A stretch of 64,000 bases of DNA, taken from contig NC_066531.1 of NCBI RefSeq assembly GCF_024679095.1, positions 6,228,250 to 6,292,249 of the forward strand, read 5' to 3'. The position numbers and the translations under genes were made by a program. A model generated the notes under the pieces. It was not told the DNA's origin and searched no databases. It worked only from the letters and a program-made list of their open reading frames with translations. This DNA comes from Eriocheir sinensis. Taxonomy: Eukaryota; Arthropoda; Malacostraca; Decapoda; Varunidae. Below, piece by piece: positions 54,953 to 64,000 of this stretch. Position 1 is the stretch's first letter, and each line of letters starts with the position of its first letter.

Positions 54953-57873
54953 CACGTTACCCGCGTCTTGGTACACCGGTGTACCATTAACTACTTTCCT
55001 TTATGGGGAATTGGTACACCGGTGGCCCAAGCAAGATTAAACAAGGGTATAAATATAAATATTATTTTCTCATTTCTAAATACTAAGTGATCATTTCTTA
55101 GTGTTTCATGCATTAGTAAAGGGTATGGAAAAGTCGAAAATAATTGGAAAATTAAACAAAGTAATTTGCAATTCAATATATTTTTAATACAAAATGTTGA
55201 GACTCAAAAACTAAATATTAAATTCATTTTTCATATAAAAAGTAAACAATATATGTAATATTCAAAAATACAATCTCCCATGCAGAACTGGATAAGCTAA
55301 ATTGAAAAATACGTATACTGACAATATAATTAAATTTCTAGGAATTTTTTACTATATTGAAAGTGATTAGTATGACTGCTGTGAGCAATACCACTCGTTG
55401 TTTTACACTTTGGATGGTTTTATTGCTTTTAATACTGAAATTAACATTTTAGGTAAATGAACAAATCTTTAAAATTTATAGGAAAATGCGTTATAGCACT
55501 GAAATCCTTTCAATAATCTTGAAAAACAAAAAATTAATCTTGAGTAAAGTAATATACATCCTGAACATACCAGTTTTCCTAATAGTGAAAAGAAAGTATT
55601 ACTGACTTGTAATTTATGCACTGTGCTTCTCAGCAAAGCATGTTATACACAGGTGTGGTTTATCTTCACACTGAAAACAAAAGGTGTTTACTCTTCTAGC
55701 TTTGTTTCTAGCTATCTTGAATCCTTCAGAAAGAGATAATTTTTCATAGCAGCCACGACACCTTTTTCTTGTAGCTCTCTTAGGTCCATCTTTCTCAGTC
55801 AGTTTATGAAGATCTCTTTTTCCTGATATGACTCCAGGGCTTTTTCCAGGTCTAATTTTATCAGGTTCATCTCCAATGAGTGAACAAACTAAAGCCTCTC
55901 GAAATTGCAGCTGACTCATCTTAGCCCTAGAAAAGTACTGACAATGAAGAACCCAAGCATTTACAACTACTAGTCCAGTAATCAGTTCAAAGGCCAACTT
56001 TCTGTACCATTTTTTGCTTTTTCTCAGTGGACTATAGTAGGATGTGTACTGGTCAGAGACATCTACACCTTTTTTTGCCTTGTTGTATGCCATTACACTT
56101 TCTGGTTTGAAAACCTCTTCTTTACGCCTGTTTACCTTGCCGCTGGGAAATAATTGATCACTGTGTTCAGGCAGAGTTGAGATAGTCAGAACATTTCTTT
56201 TATCCCTCCATTTGAAAACTTTCACTCCATTGCTGTTTTCCTGTCCTTTCATTTCATTCTTTCTAAGTTTGCTTTCAGTGATTTCTTTTGGAAGGTACTT
56301 TCTTGTGCTCTTTAGGGTTCCACAAAGGTAAGTTTTCTTATCCAATAGGTACTCTGCTAGAGGCAGTGAACAGTAATAGTTATCAGCATAAAGAGTGGCA
56401 CCTTGATCAAATAGTTCTTCACATAATTCTACTGTTAGACTTTCTGTGGAGTTTAGTCCCTGGCGCTTTGTTTGACTGCCTGAATGAATCTTGAAATTCC
56501 ATGTATACCCACTTGGAGTGCATACCTTGTACAACTTGAAGCCATATTTATGTGATTTACCAGGAAGATAATGCCTAATCTTAGTTCTGCCCCTAAAGGG
56601 AACCATACTCTCATCAATCACAAACATGGAGCCTGGCTTGTAAACAGCCCGGCAGCGATCTCTGATGGCAGTGACCAAGGGTCTCAATTTGAATATTGGA
56701 TCAGGTGGATCATTAACATCAGTATTATCCCTGAAATGTATACACCTAAGAAGGATTTCAAACCTCTCTCTGGTCATCACACTGTTAATATAAGAGCCAG
56801 CATACAGCTTGTTTTTACTCCAATAGCAAGATATTTCTGGCATACCATTAATTCCCATGTATAGAATTATACCAAGGAATTTCTTAATTTCATTCCTTGT
56901 TGTGGGTTTCCATGCATTTAGCCTTGACCTCCTTGTCAGTGGTGTTGCATTTATTTTTTGTTGGGCATATATATTTGTCTGAGAAACTATTGTGTCCAAA
57001 AGAGCATCCGTTATGAATAATTCATACATATGAATAGGCTCTGGTTTTCCAGTGACCGAGTTTACCTGAGGCAAAATGGCCAGCTCTTCTCTGCCAGTAA
57101 AGGCATAGGAACGTTGTTTGGAAGAAACAGGCCCCCATACATGTGCAGGTGCAAGACTACTAGCAGATACAGAATCATCATCATCATCATCATCATCTGC
57201 TTTTCCTGTTTCATCTGCTCCATCATCATCTGTATCTCCTGCTTCATCTGCTCTATCACCTTCTGTGCCTCCTGCTTCATCACTTTCTTCGCTGGAATCA
57301 CTGCTGCTTGAGTCACTCTCATTGGAGATGGTGAAATCTTCATCAGAGCTGTCTTCATCTTCAATACGGCTGCTATAGAATAACGAGAGATCCATTTCTG
57401 TAAACAAAAAACATGTAAAGATATCAATAAATCATCCTAATGAGACTAAGATCATTGCATAGTACTTACACATCAAATATTATCTATTTTATTCACAACT
57501 AATTGAATAATTGACATATATATTTATTGTCATTCACATTATTTACAAAAAAAATAAGTGGTACACGAGTGGCGCAAGACGCAATAGAACAATAATACAT
57601 GCCAGTATGGCGAATTGGGCCACGGGTGGTACAAGGGTGAGTTACACCGGTGGCCCAACACGCGATAGCAGAAAAAAATATTGTTACTCCGCGTGTTGGG
57701 CCACCGGTGAGACACCACTTTTATGAATGCATATGAGTCATAGGGATGGAGAGAAGGTACGTACGTGTTTTCGTCCCGATAGCTTCACTGTGACTGGCGG
57801 GAGAGCGGCGTGAACCGTGAAGGTTGCCGCGATGGGGGAGAGTCTTGGGTGTTGCCATAACGCGGGTAACGTG
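54953..57873 (-). mobile_element. piggyBac transposon, apparently intact
   Basis: The 2921-bp element lies between TTAA at 54949-54952 and 57874-57877. The terminal inverted repeats CACGTTACCCGCGT match for 14 bp at both ends. Subterminal motifs TGGTACACCGGTG (left, twice) and ACACCGGTGGCCCAA / TTGGGCCACCGGTG (right) look like transposase binding sites. It contains one full-length transposase ORF. Confidence 0.97.
55614..57407 (-). CDS. piggyBac transposase (DDE_Tnp_1_7)
   Basis: 597 open codons, the usual size (about 550-600). An acidic Asp/Glu/Ser N-terminus is followed by KFLGIILYMGINGMPEISCY, then MFVIDESMVPFRGRTKIRHY (first catalytic Asp), TLYADNYYCSLPLAEYLL (second Asp) and NKAKKGVDVSDQYTSYYSPL (third Asp region). 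The C-terminal Cys-rich finger runs from CRGCYEKL to FCFQCEDKPHLCITCF. piggyBac transposase cuts at TTAA and excises without footprint. No stops or frameshifts and all expected catalytic residues suggest recent activity. A short intergenic stretch 54953-55613 holds the left end only. Confidence 0.95.
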   Translation of the reverse strand: MFTEMDLSLFYSSRIEDEDSSDEDFTISNESDSSSSDSSEESDEAGGTEGDRADEAGDTDDDGADETGKADDDDDDDDSVSASSLAPAHVWGPVSSKQRSYAFTGREELAILPQVNSVTGKPEPIHMYELFITDALLDTIVSQTNIYAQQKINATPLTRRSRLNAWKPTTRNEIKKFLGIILYMGINGMPEISCYWSKNKLYAGSYINSVMTRERFEILLRCIHFRDNTDVNDPPDPIFKLRPLVTAIRDRCRAVYKPGSMFVIDESMVPFRGRTKIRHYLPGKSHKYGFKLYKVCTPSGYTWNFKIHSGSQTKRQGLNSTESLTVELCEELFDQGATLYADNYYCSLPLAEYLLDKKTYLCGTLKSTRKYLPKEITESKLRKNEMKGQENSNGVKVFKWRDKRNVLTISTLPEHSDQLFPSGKVNRRKEEVFKPESVMAYNKAKKGVDVSDQYTSYYSPLRKSKKWYRKLAFELITGLVVVNAWVLHCQYFSRAKMSQLQFREALVCSLIGDEPDKIRPGKSPGVISGKRDLHKLTEKDGPKRATRKRCRGCYEKLSLSEGFKIARNKARRVNTFCFQCEDKPHLCITCFAEKHSA

Positions 57874-58199
57874 TTAAACTGTAAACTTTATGTACAACTG
57901 TTAATATAGTTAAAATACATTTTGTATTTGTATTGACCCTGTGAGAGAGAGAACTAAAGTGAACTCAGGTGAACTTAACGGCTCCGCTCGGCCAAAACAT
58001 AATCCACATCACTTAACTAAAAGGCTATGTTTTCTCACCTACTACAATCAACTTGTGAAAGTAGGCAACGGTACACCGGACCTGACGAGAGATAGCAGTT
58101 CGCCCCTTAAACTTAACACTTAACACCAACTACTTAAAAAAAAAAGAAAAAAAAAAAAGCCTAACATAAGTGGTGGACAGCGTGGTTACGAACTACTCC

Positions 58200-59150
58200 G
58201 AATTGTTATATCCCTCTCTCATACGCAAGTTCAGTGACAGTGTGCGAGGGTAGAGGCAGTGAAGCGTGTAGCTCTAGCGTACTGCTGACGCAGCGCGCGA
58301 CCTTCCTGCCCCGTGAGCGTCAAGTCAGCACCCAGCCACACCCGAGGGCAACGCCCCGCTCCGCCCTGCAACTCCACACAGCCCGCGCGCCCCGCTCCGT
58401 CCTGCAACTCCACACAGCCCGCGCGCCCCGCATCGCACCTCCACACAACCAAGTTTCCTCGGAGGTGTCTCGGCGCTTGTTTATTCCTACGACACAACCA
58501 GTCGTAGGTGCACACTTTCTTCGCCAGGCAACTCAGACCTTTGGGGGTGACTGTGGTGGGCGTATATACTCTGCCCGCCGCCCATCCCACCACCACTACC
58601 AGACGACGGACGGCAGGCCCTGCCACCCCTGCAGCCCTGCCCCAGCCACCGGCGATGCGAAGGACGCGCAGGTGCTGAGTAGTGGGGTATCGAGTTGCTG
58701 TCTTCGAGGTTTTTAACACATTTTAGCTGACACTACATTGATACGGTTTCAGTAATTACACCACTTGTAACATGATTTCAGGTGAATTACTATTATTATG
58801 TTCACATGTTTAGGCGTGTGCGGCCGTATCTAATATATTAGATTTTTCAGCTGTTGATTTTTCTGGCGTGTGGATGTTTAATATTTTTCTTGAGTAACAT
58901 GGTTACGCATTTTATGTATAATCATTCATTTTCTTTTCTCCTTTCTTTTGTGTGTTTTATTGCACAGTGGAGAAGTTTTGTCTTGCTAAGCCTCACTCAT
59001 TATTATTTTTCCTCTATTATGCATTTTAAAAGCATCGGGGAGGAGTGAGCACATACTTAGCGGTGAATGATTATTACTTTAATTATTTTTGCAGCGATCC
59101 TTTTTTTTCTTTTATCATTTTACTCCTCATTTTACTAGTAACTCTTTTTA
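58200..59150. other. No recognised gene; 33-bp GC-rich duplication
   Basis: 58362-58432 has two tandem copies of tcc.ccctgcaactccacac followed by agcccgcgcgccccg. The rest up to 59150 has no supported ORF; both strands of 58231-58719 are open by GC composition. Confidence 0.55.
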
Positions 59151-59922
59151 ATGGCAGAAAAACCTGACCCGCAGTTACAAGCTCTCACCGAGGACTATGA
59201 GGGGTGGGAAGAGAGGAATGACAGTGCCGTCAAGGATAACGGTAACTGTCGTGTAAGGAGTGTAGCAGTCTTCAAAGGGTGCTTTCTCCTTCCTCTGAGC
59301 TGCATGAGCAACCAAGAGGTATTTACTTACCTTACTAATCCCACAATGGCTTCTGCCCTTAATCACCCGCTAACTGCAACAGTAGTTAGGCCCTTCTCAG
59401 GTAGTAAGGGAGGCAGATTATTCGGCCAGGGACTTCTTGTTTCAAAGTGAGATTGTCATGGACATTTCATTCGTGTCAGATCCGGGAGATAAAATATCTC
59501 TCAGCTGCTCGAAGGTCAATCCCGGGAACGGGAGCACGGCCCTCATAAACAGGAGCGCGTTCACAGGACGGAAAGATTGTGATGCGTTTCGGTCACTTTT
59601 TCTTGAAACATTTGGGGAAGATGGGCAACACAGCCTCGTAAAGGGTGTAAATTTTGCTGTGGACACTGTGCAAACGAGTGGCCTTTTTAACAGGCCAGTG
59701 GACGCCTATAGGCTATCTACTGATTTGATCTCGTGTTTTAAACAAGGAAACTGGACAGATGGAGAAATCATTTCTGTAGCTAATGCTGGATTATTACTAG
59801 AGTTCCTTGTGTACATGATTGTCCTTAGTATTCCTCTTCGAAAGAGTGCAGTATCCCTTGACTACCGCATCACTGGCAACCTACACGGTTTTATCAGCCA
59901 ACTTTTATGGCACTTAAAATAA
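59151..59922 (+). CDS. Unrecognised protein, one frameshift
   Basis: 59151-59450 (starting MAEKPDPQLQALTEDYEGWE) and 59437-59922 (DISFVSDPGDKISLSCS to GFISQLLWHLK) overlap by 14 bp in different frames, together about 255 residues. It is followed by a GGGGAGGGGGG purine run at 59969. Its place inside a TG...CA insertion after a PBS-like site suggests a gag-type protein, but I do not recognise any domain. Alternatives are a captured host exon. Confidence 0.45.
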
Positions 59923-60066
59923 TTTTGCGTCCTTTTTGAAGCTTCTTTTGCCGTCGACACGTTCATCGGGGAGGGGGGCCTTCGACCCTCTGACCTAAAT
60001 CTTTTTGGCTGTCACCAGCGGTAATCAAAAAAAATCCTTGGTGTGTTTTTTCTTTTTGAACAGACT

Positions 60067-60204
60067 CTGCTTCTTGTAGAGCTTATCTTGTGGGTCCCAC
60101 AAGTGTCGATGCTATCTCACTTCCTCTAGCAATGCCACCTCGGCCTCCCGGCTCCAAATCTTGCTGTCTCCATCTGTAATTTCTTGTTTTATTGGCGCTG
60201 ACAT
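60067..60204 (-). pseudogene. MADF-domain ORF copy 2, N-terminal half
   Basis: From ATG 60204: MSAPIKQEITDGDSKIWSRE, then AEVALLEEVR, a TAG where copy 1 has Gln, and HRHLWDPQDKLYKKQS. It breaks at 60066 at the inserted element and continues at 54625. Confidence 0.65.
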
Positions 60205-61683
60205 GTTGTTTACCCGGCCGCCAGTCGGCAATACAAGACGGACACGCTCAGCTGCAGAGAACTTGCCGCGAGAAGAGCTCCCAGACCCAGACCCAGACCA
60301 AAAATGCTGCCGCGCCTGTATTGCCAGCCGCGAATTGCCAGGTGTAAAGCCGCCTCTAGAGGTGAGGTTCGTGATTTAAATGAGAAGAGATCGCAAGAAA
60401 AGAAGAGGGAGTTTTTTTGGAGAGTAATGGATATGAAAGTGAGAAAGTAGTTCATAGGGTCGAGAGGAAGAAGGGAATAAAATAAACAGAAAAGGAGGAA
60501 GGGTGGAAAGTGACATATACGAATATTAATGTAATAGTTTCATCGTGTATAGAGTTAACGACTATTTGAGACACAAAGAACCTGACATTGTGGGGCTGAC
60601 GGAAACTAAGTTGTGACCCAATTGAGGTGGTGGGGATTAGAGAAGGTGCATACAACGTATGGAGGAGAGACAGAAAGATAAAACAGGGAGGAGGTGTGAT
60701 GTTGATGGTTAAAAAAGGCATTAGGGTGGAGGAGGTAATTGAGGGTGAAGGCTTGACAGAGGTGTTGAAACAGAAAATTGTGGGTGCTGAAGGAAGAAGG
60801 AGGCATTATGTAGTAGGGTATGTGCCCCCATGAACAAGCGTATGAGGGTTGCGGGAATATAAACAAATGATACAAGAGACGGTGAGTTGCAAGGATGAAA
60901 TGTTGAGGGAGTGTGAGAGAATAATTATAATGGGTGATTTCAACTGCATGGAGGTGGAATGGGAGGACTGGCAGACGCAGGGAGCAGACGAGTCGTGGGG
61001 AGGAAGACTCCTGCAACTGGCAGTGGAACATGTGCTGACTCAGTGGATCAAGGAACATACCAGATTCGGGAAAGAAGGCGAGGCATCAAGACTAGACCTG
61101 GTATATGTTTAGTAAGGAGCCGGAAATAATAGAAAATCTTAACGTAGATTGTCCAATAGCGAAGAGTGACCATGAGGTTGTGGAATTTGAAGTATCAGAA
61201 AAGAGAACGATTGACCGAAAAGAGGATCACAAAATTGGGAGAAGCAACTAGTGTGACTTTGTTAGCATGAGAACCTTTTTTGAAAATGCAATTTGGAGTG
61301 GGCTGTACAAAGCCAAGGGTACACAGGATAAGTGGGAGGAAGAAACCGAAAATAGATATGTCCCCAAGGTAACCAAAAAGGATGTTGGTAAAAAGGAGTG
61401 CTTTAACAAGAGATGCGAGATAGCTAGAAAGAGAAAAGAGGAAGCTTGGAAGGGACGGAGTAGACGAAGAAGAATCAACTCGTGGAACGATTTCAAACAA
61501 GCAAGGAATGAATATACAAGGATTAGAAGAGAAGAAAAAAGGAAATATGAAAAATATATAACCGGCAAGTGAAAAGATCTACCCAAACTATTTTATAGGC
61601 ATGTGAACGGCAAATTAAAGAATAGAGAAAAAATCGATAAACTGAAAATGGATGAAACCACATATGAGGACCCAGTAAAGATT
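60205..61683 (+). mobile_element. Non-LTR element D, 5' part, copy 2
   Basis: Matches 15234-16663. The endonuclease is better preserved than in copy 1: KQGGGVMLMVKKGIRVEEV, then intact IIMGDFNCMEVEWEDWQ (60940-60970) and SDHEVVEFEV. It stops at about 61683 in the RT linker (TTYEDPVK), where a family B fragment begins. Confidence 0.82.
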
Positions 61684-61685
61684 TA

Positions 61686-62489
61686 GAATAGCAAATTACG
61701 AGGGGCTTCGAAGACATGTTGAAGGGGTAAACTGGGATAATTTAGGGATTCATGAGAGCCATAACTGTGGGTTAGAGAGCCAGGAGTACCAGGTAGAAAT
61801 GTCTTACAGTAATTTAGTTAGAGTAATAGTAGAGGGGCAAGGACAGCATATACCACAGCGAACACTTAGAAAAGAAAACAATGACCCCAAGTAGATGACT
61901 CGTTGACTAAAACACGAGATAGGGTTAAAGAAGGGAATTTATCAGAAAATAAAGACTGGTGAAACACTTATCATGGGCCGGTATGTCAAACTATCTAGAT
62001 TAGTGAAGAAAAACACCAGGATAGCAAAAAGGAATTATGAGATCTAAGTAGTAAATGAGGCGAATAGTAATCCTAAGGGCTTCTTTCAGATGTATAGAAC
62101 AAAAACAAGGGAGAAAATTGAACCGCTGAAAACAAACATAGGGGAGCTAGTAGAAAATTACGAAAATATGAGCACATTACTGAACGACTACTTCCTTTCA
62201 GTATTCACACAAGAGGATCGAACGACTATTCCGGAAAGGGTTCAGGTGTACGAGAGCGGGGATGGCGATAAATTGAGGGATATAATCATTACCAGGCAAG
62301 TAGTTCAGGATGAGATAGATAAGCTTAAGAAGAATAAGTCGCCAGGTCCTAACGGGATATTTCCGAGGGTATTAAAGGAATTGGGTGATGTACTCAGTGA
62401 CCCACTAACCGACATCTTTAAGATGTCGGTAAATACTGGCTATGTGCCGAGCCTATGGAAAGTAGCTAATGTGACGCCGATTTTCAAAA
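61686..62489 (+). mobile_element. Family B (CR1-like) internal fragment
   Basis: Plus strand: NYEGLRRHVEGVNWDNLG, VEMSYSNLVRVIVEGQG, NPKGFFQMYRTKTREKI, ENMSTLLNDYFLSVFTQED, DEIDKLKKNKSPGPNGIF and KVANVTPIFK. It corresponds to 29900-29110 of the full-length copy and is truncated at both ends, joining D on the left and E on the right. Confidence 0.85.
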
Positions 62490-63792
62490 ATAGTACCGCA
62501 CGTGGGCAACCATGGATTTCCATCTTCTTCTGTCCCTCGTGGCTCTGATGAACTGTCCACCCGTCATATTCCCCCGTGCCAGCTTTACCAATCCGTCCAT
62601 GTATTTCACTCTCGGTCTTCCTCTCCCTCTGGTTCCCTCCACCATTCCTGTTATTGTCAGATTCTCCAGCCCCTCTCTCCTCATTACGTACCCAAAAAAT
62701 TTCAGTTGTCTCAATCTCACCGCCCCCATCAGCTCCCTCCTCTCTCCGACCATCTCCAATACTTATTCGTTCGACCTTCTTGCCGTCTACGTGATCTTCA
62801 TCCTCCTCCTCCACAGCCACATATCCATCGCTTCCAGCCTATTCAACATCGTCTTTGATATAGTCCAACTTTCCACACCATATAACATTGTTAACCACAC
62901 ACGAGTTTTTATTAAGCTTTTCCGTGTTTTTTTTTATAAAAAAACTTTGTCAATAGGTTCCTCATATTGCAAAATGCGGTCTTTGCTATACCTATTCTCC
63001 TTTTCATTTCTGTATCACACCTTATATCCTCGGTCACAACGCTTCCCAAATAATTAAAGTTCTCTACACTCTCCACCGTTCATCGCAGCTCCATTCGTGG
63101 TATCAGTGCATTCTTTGACATTACCAACCACTTCGTTCTCTATACCTTAATTGTCAAACCCTTGGATTCCCTTTCTTCTTTTACTAGGTAGAGCATTAAT
63201 TGTATTTTTTTATTTATTGTCTGCTTTCAGCACAGTGTCATCGGCATACCTTATGTCATTAACATTACGTCCTCCAATACTTATCCCCTCACATTCTCTG
63301 ATATTCCGCATTATTATTTATCCAAACAATGAAAACAGATCCGATGACATTACACAACCCTGCATGACACCTCTTCTGATGTTCTGCCACTCTGTCTCTT
63401 CGCCATCTACTCTTACACACGCCTTTTGTGCCAGTATAGATTCTTTATCACTCTGAGTTATCTTCCGTTCACCCCAATGCTTTTCATTATTTCCATTAAG
63501 TCTTCATGTCTAACTCTATCAAAGGCTTTTTCATAGTCAATAAAGCATACAGGTATCTTTGTTTCTCTATCACCTTACTCGTGCCTTTTCCTTCCACAAA
63601 TCCACATTGCTCGTCCGAGACCTCACTTCTTATTCTTCCACGTAATCGTTTGATTATAACTTTCAGTATGATTTTTGTTATTTAGCTCATGATACTGATT
63701 GTTCTGTGCTTATCGCAGTCAAGTGTTCCGCTTACTTTTGGTATTGCGATAAGCACGGATTTACACATTTGTTCAGTTATCTGTCCAGATAT
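62490..63792 (-). mobile_element. RTE-like element E, copy 2
   Basis: Matches 17243-18566 closely, with the same 3' boundary (tagtaccgcacgtgggcaac). The C-terminal domain gives VRLRQLKFFGYVMRREGLEN and GTRGRGRPRVKYMDGL. The catalytic block here reads RYADDTV, intact, where copy 1 has RCADD. A small deletion lies at about 63565. Confidence 0.85.
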
Positions 63793-64000
63793 CATATCAA
63801 AAGCCTTTGTTAGGGTCTGGAACAAATCTTTGCTTTCCAAACTACACTTTATATCCTTCTCTCTGTACCTTTATCTCAAGTTTCATCTCTGTTTCTACTG
63901 TGATAGACGGTTCACTGTTCTTCCCCTAAACCTAATAATAGTGGTGTTTAGTAGGGTTCTGTCCTATCTCCCACTCTCTTTCTGTTGTTAATTGATAATC
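63793..64000 (+). mobile_element. Family A copy inside element E copy 2, running off the window
   Basis: Starts at the same position in E and the same position in A as the insertion at 18567 (atatcaaaagcctttg, then tctttgctttccaaactac), so it is the duplicate of that nested insertion. It continues to the window end. Confidence 0.85.

Larger units (their letters stand above)
54626..60062 (+). mobile_element. 5.4-kb TG...CA insertion (LTR-element-like) with nested piggyBac
   Basis: Starts TGCAATG, ends TTGAACA, and is flanked by GACT at 54622-54625 and 60063-60066. The uninterrupted equivalent is visible in copy 1 (gcgca-ggct-ctgcttc at about 15099). A PBS-like TGGTGGACAGCGTGG at 58169-58183, just after CCTAACA, suggests a 5' LTR of about 613 bp (without piggyBac). 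No second LTR copy is evident before 60062, so the class is uncertain. Confidence 0.6.

Noticed and set aside
56288..57378. Plus-strand frames over the piggyBac transposase
   Set aside because: Antisense shadows of an intact transposase; Ser runs come from the acidic N-terminal codons.
58231..58719. Overlapping 160-codon frames on opposite strands
   Set aside because: GC-rich sequence with few stops on either strand and no recognisable domain.

Overview
The window is eukaryotic and almost entirely repetitive. The mix (many Jockey-, CR1-, RTE- and I-like non-LTR retrotransposons, Ty3/gypsy elements, hAT and piggyBac transposons, long AC, AG, AT and AAT microsatellites, intron-containing host exons) fits an arthropod, most likely a malacostracan crustacean such as a decapod. 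That placement is inference from repeat style, not from a marker gene. A run of 100 N at 37658-37757 marks a scaffold join.

The only host gene I recognise is a METTL27-like methyltransferase on the minus strand (13404 to 7698). Its six exons join in phase except exon 2, which has a net frameshift. Its introns have been invaded by Jockey-like copies, and microsatellites sit on several of its splice sites. A GC-rich minisatellite lies just upstream of its start.

Layout. 1-7500: fragments of CR1-like family B and Jockey-like family A, a probable solo LTR, a pyrimidine tract, a tRNA-derived SINE, tandem RT fragments and a 25-bp repeat. 7500-13405: METTL27-like gene. 13560-14700: minisatellite and LTR remnant. 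14819-21140: MADF-domain ORF remnant, then non-LTR element D containing RTE-like element E, itself containing element A. 21803-23350: young, internally deleted gypsy element with 160-bp LTRs. 24650-27715: SINE remnant, A and B fragments, huge AT array, large palindrome. 27412-35695: nearly full Jockey-like A (minus) split by a full-length CR1-like B (27716-33019). 36540-37480: A remnant holding a palindromic MITE. 38000-40300: unknown ORF and CR1-like fragments. 40390-46953: CR1-like element C (minus) split by an RNase H-bearing I-like fragment. 47309-49394: hAT element. 49990-54341: Gmr1-like gypsy element with integrase before reverse transcriptase. 54349-64000: second copy of the MADF/D/E/A assembly, interrupted by a 5.4-kb TG...CA insertion that itself carries an intact piggyBac element.

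The elements interact by nesting: B in A, A in E in D, I-like in C, piggyBac in an LTR-like insertion in a MADF ORF. This gives a relative chronology. The two CR1-like families share an ORF1 design (short CxxC...CxxC finger, low-complexity linker, SGNH esterase), and in C the esterase runs in frame into the endonuclease. The best candidates for current activity are the piggyBac element, whose transposase is open from end to end, and the gypsy deletion derivative, whose LTRs differ at one position.
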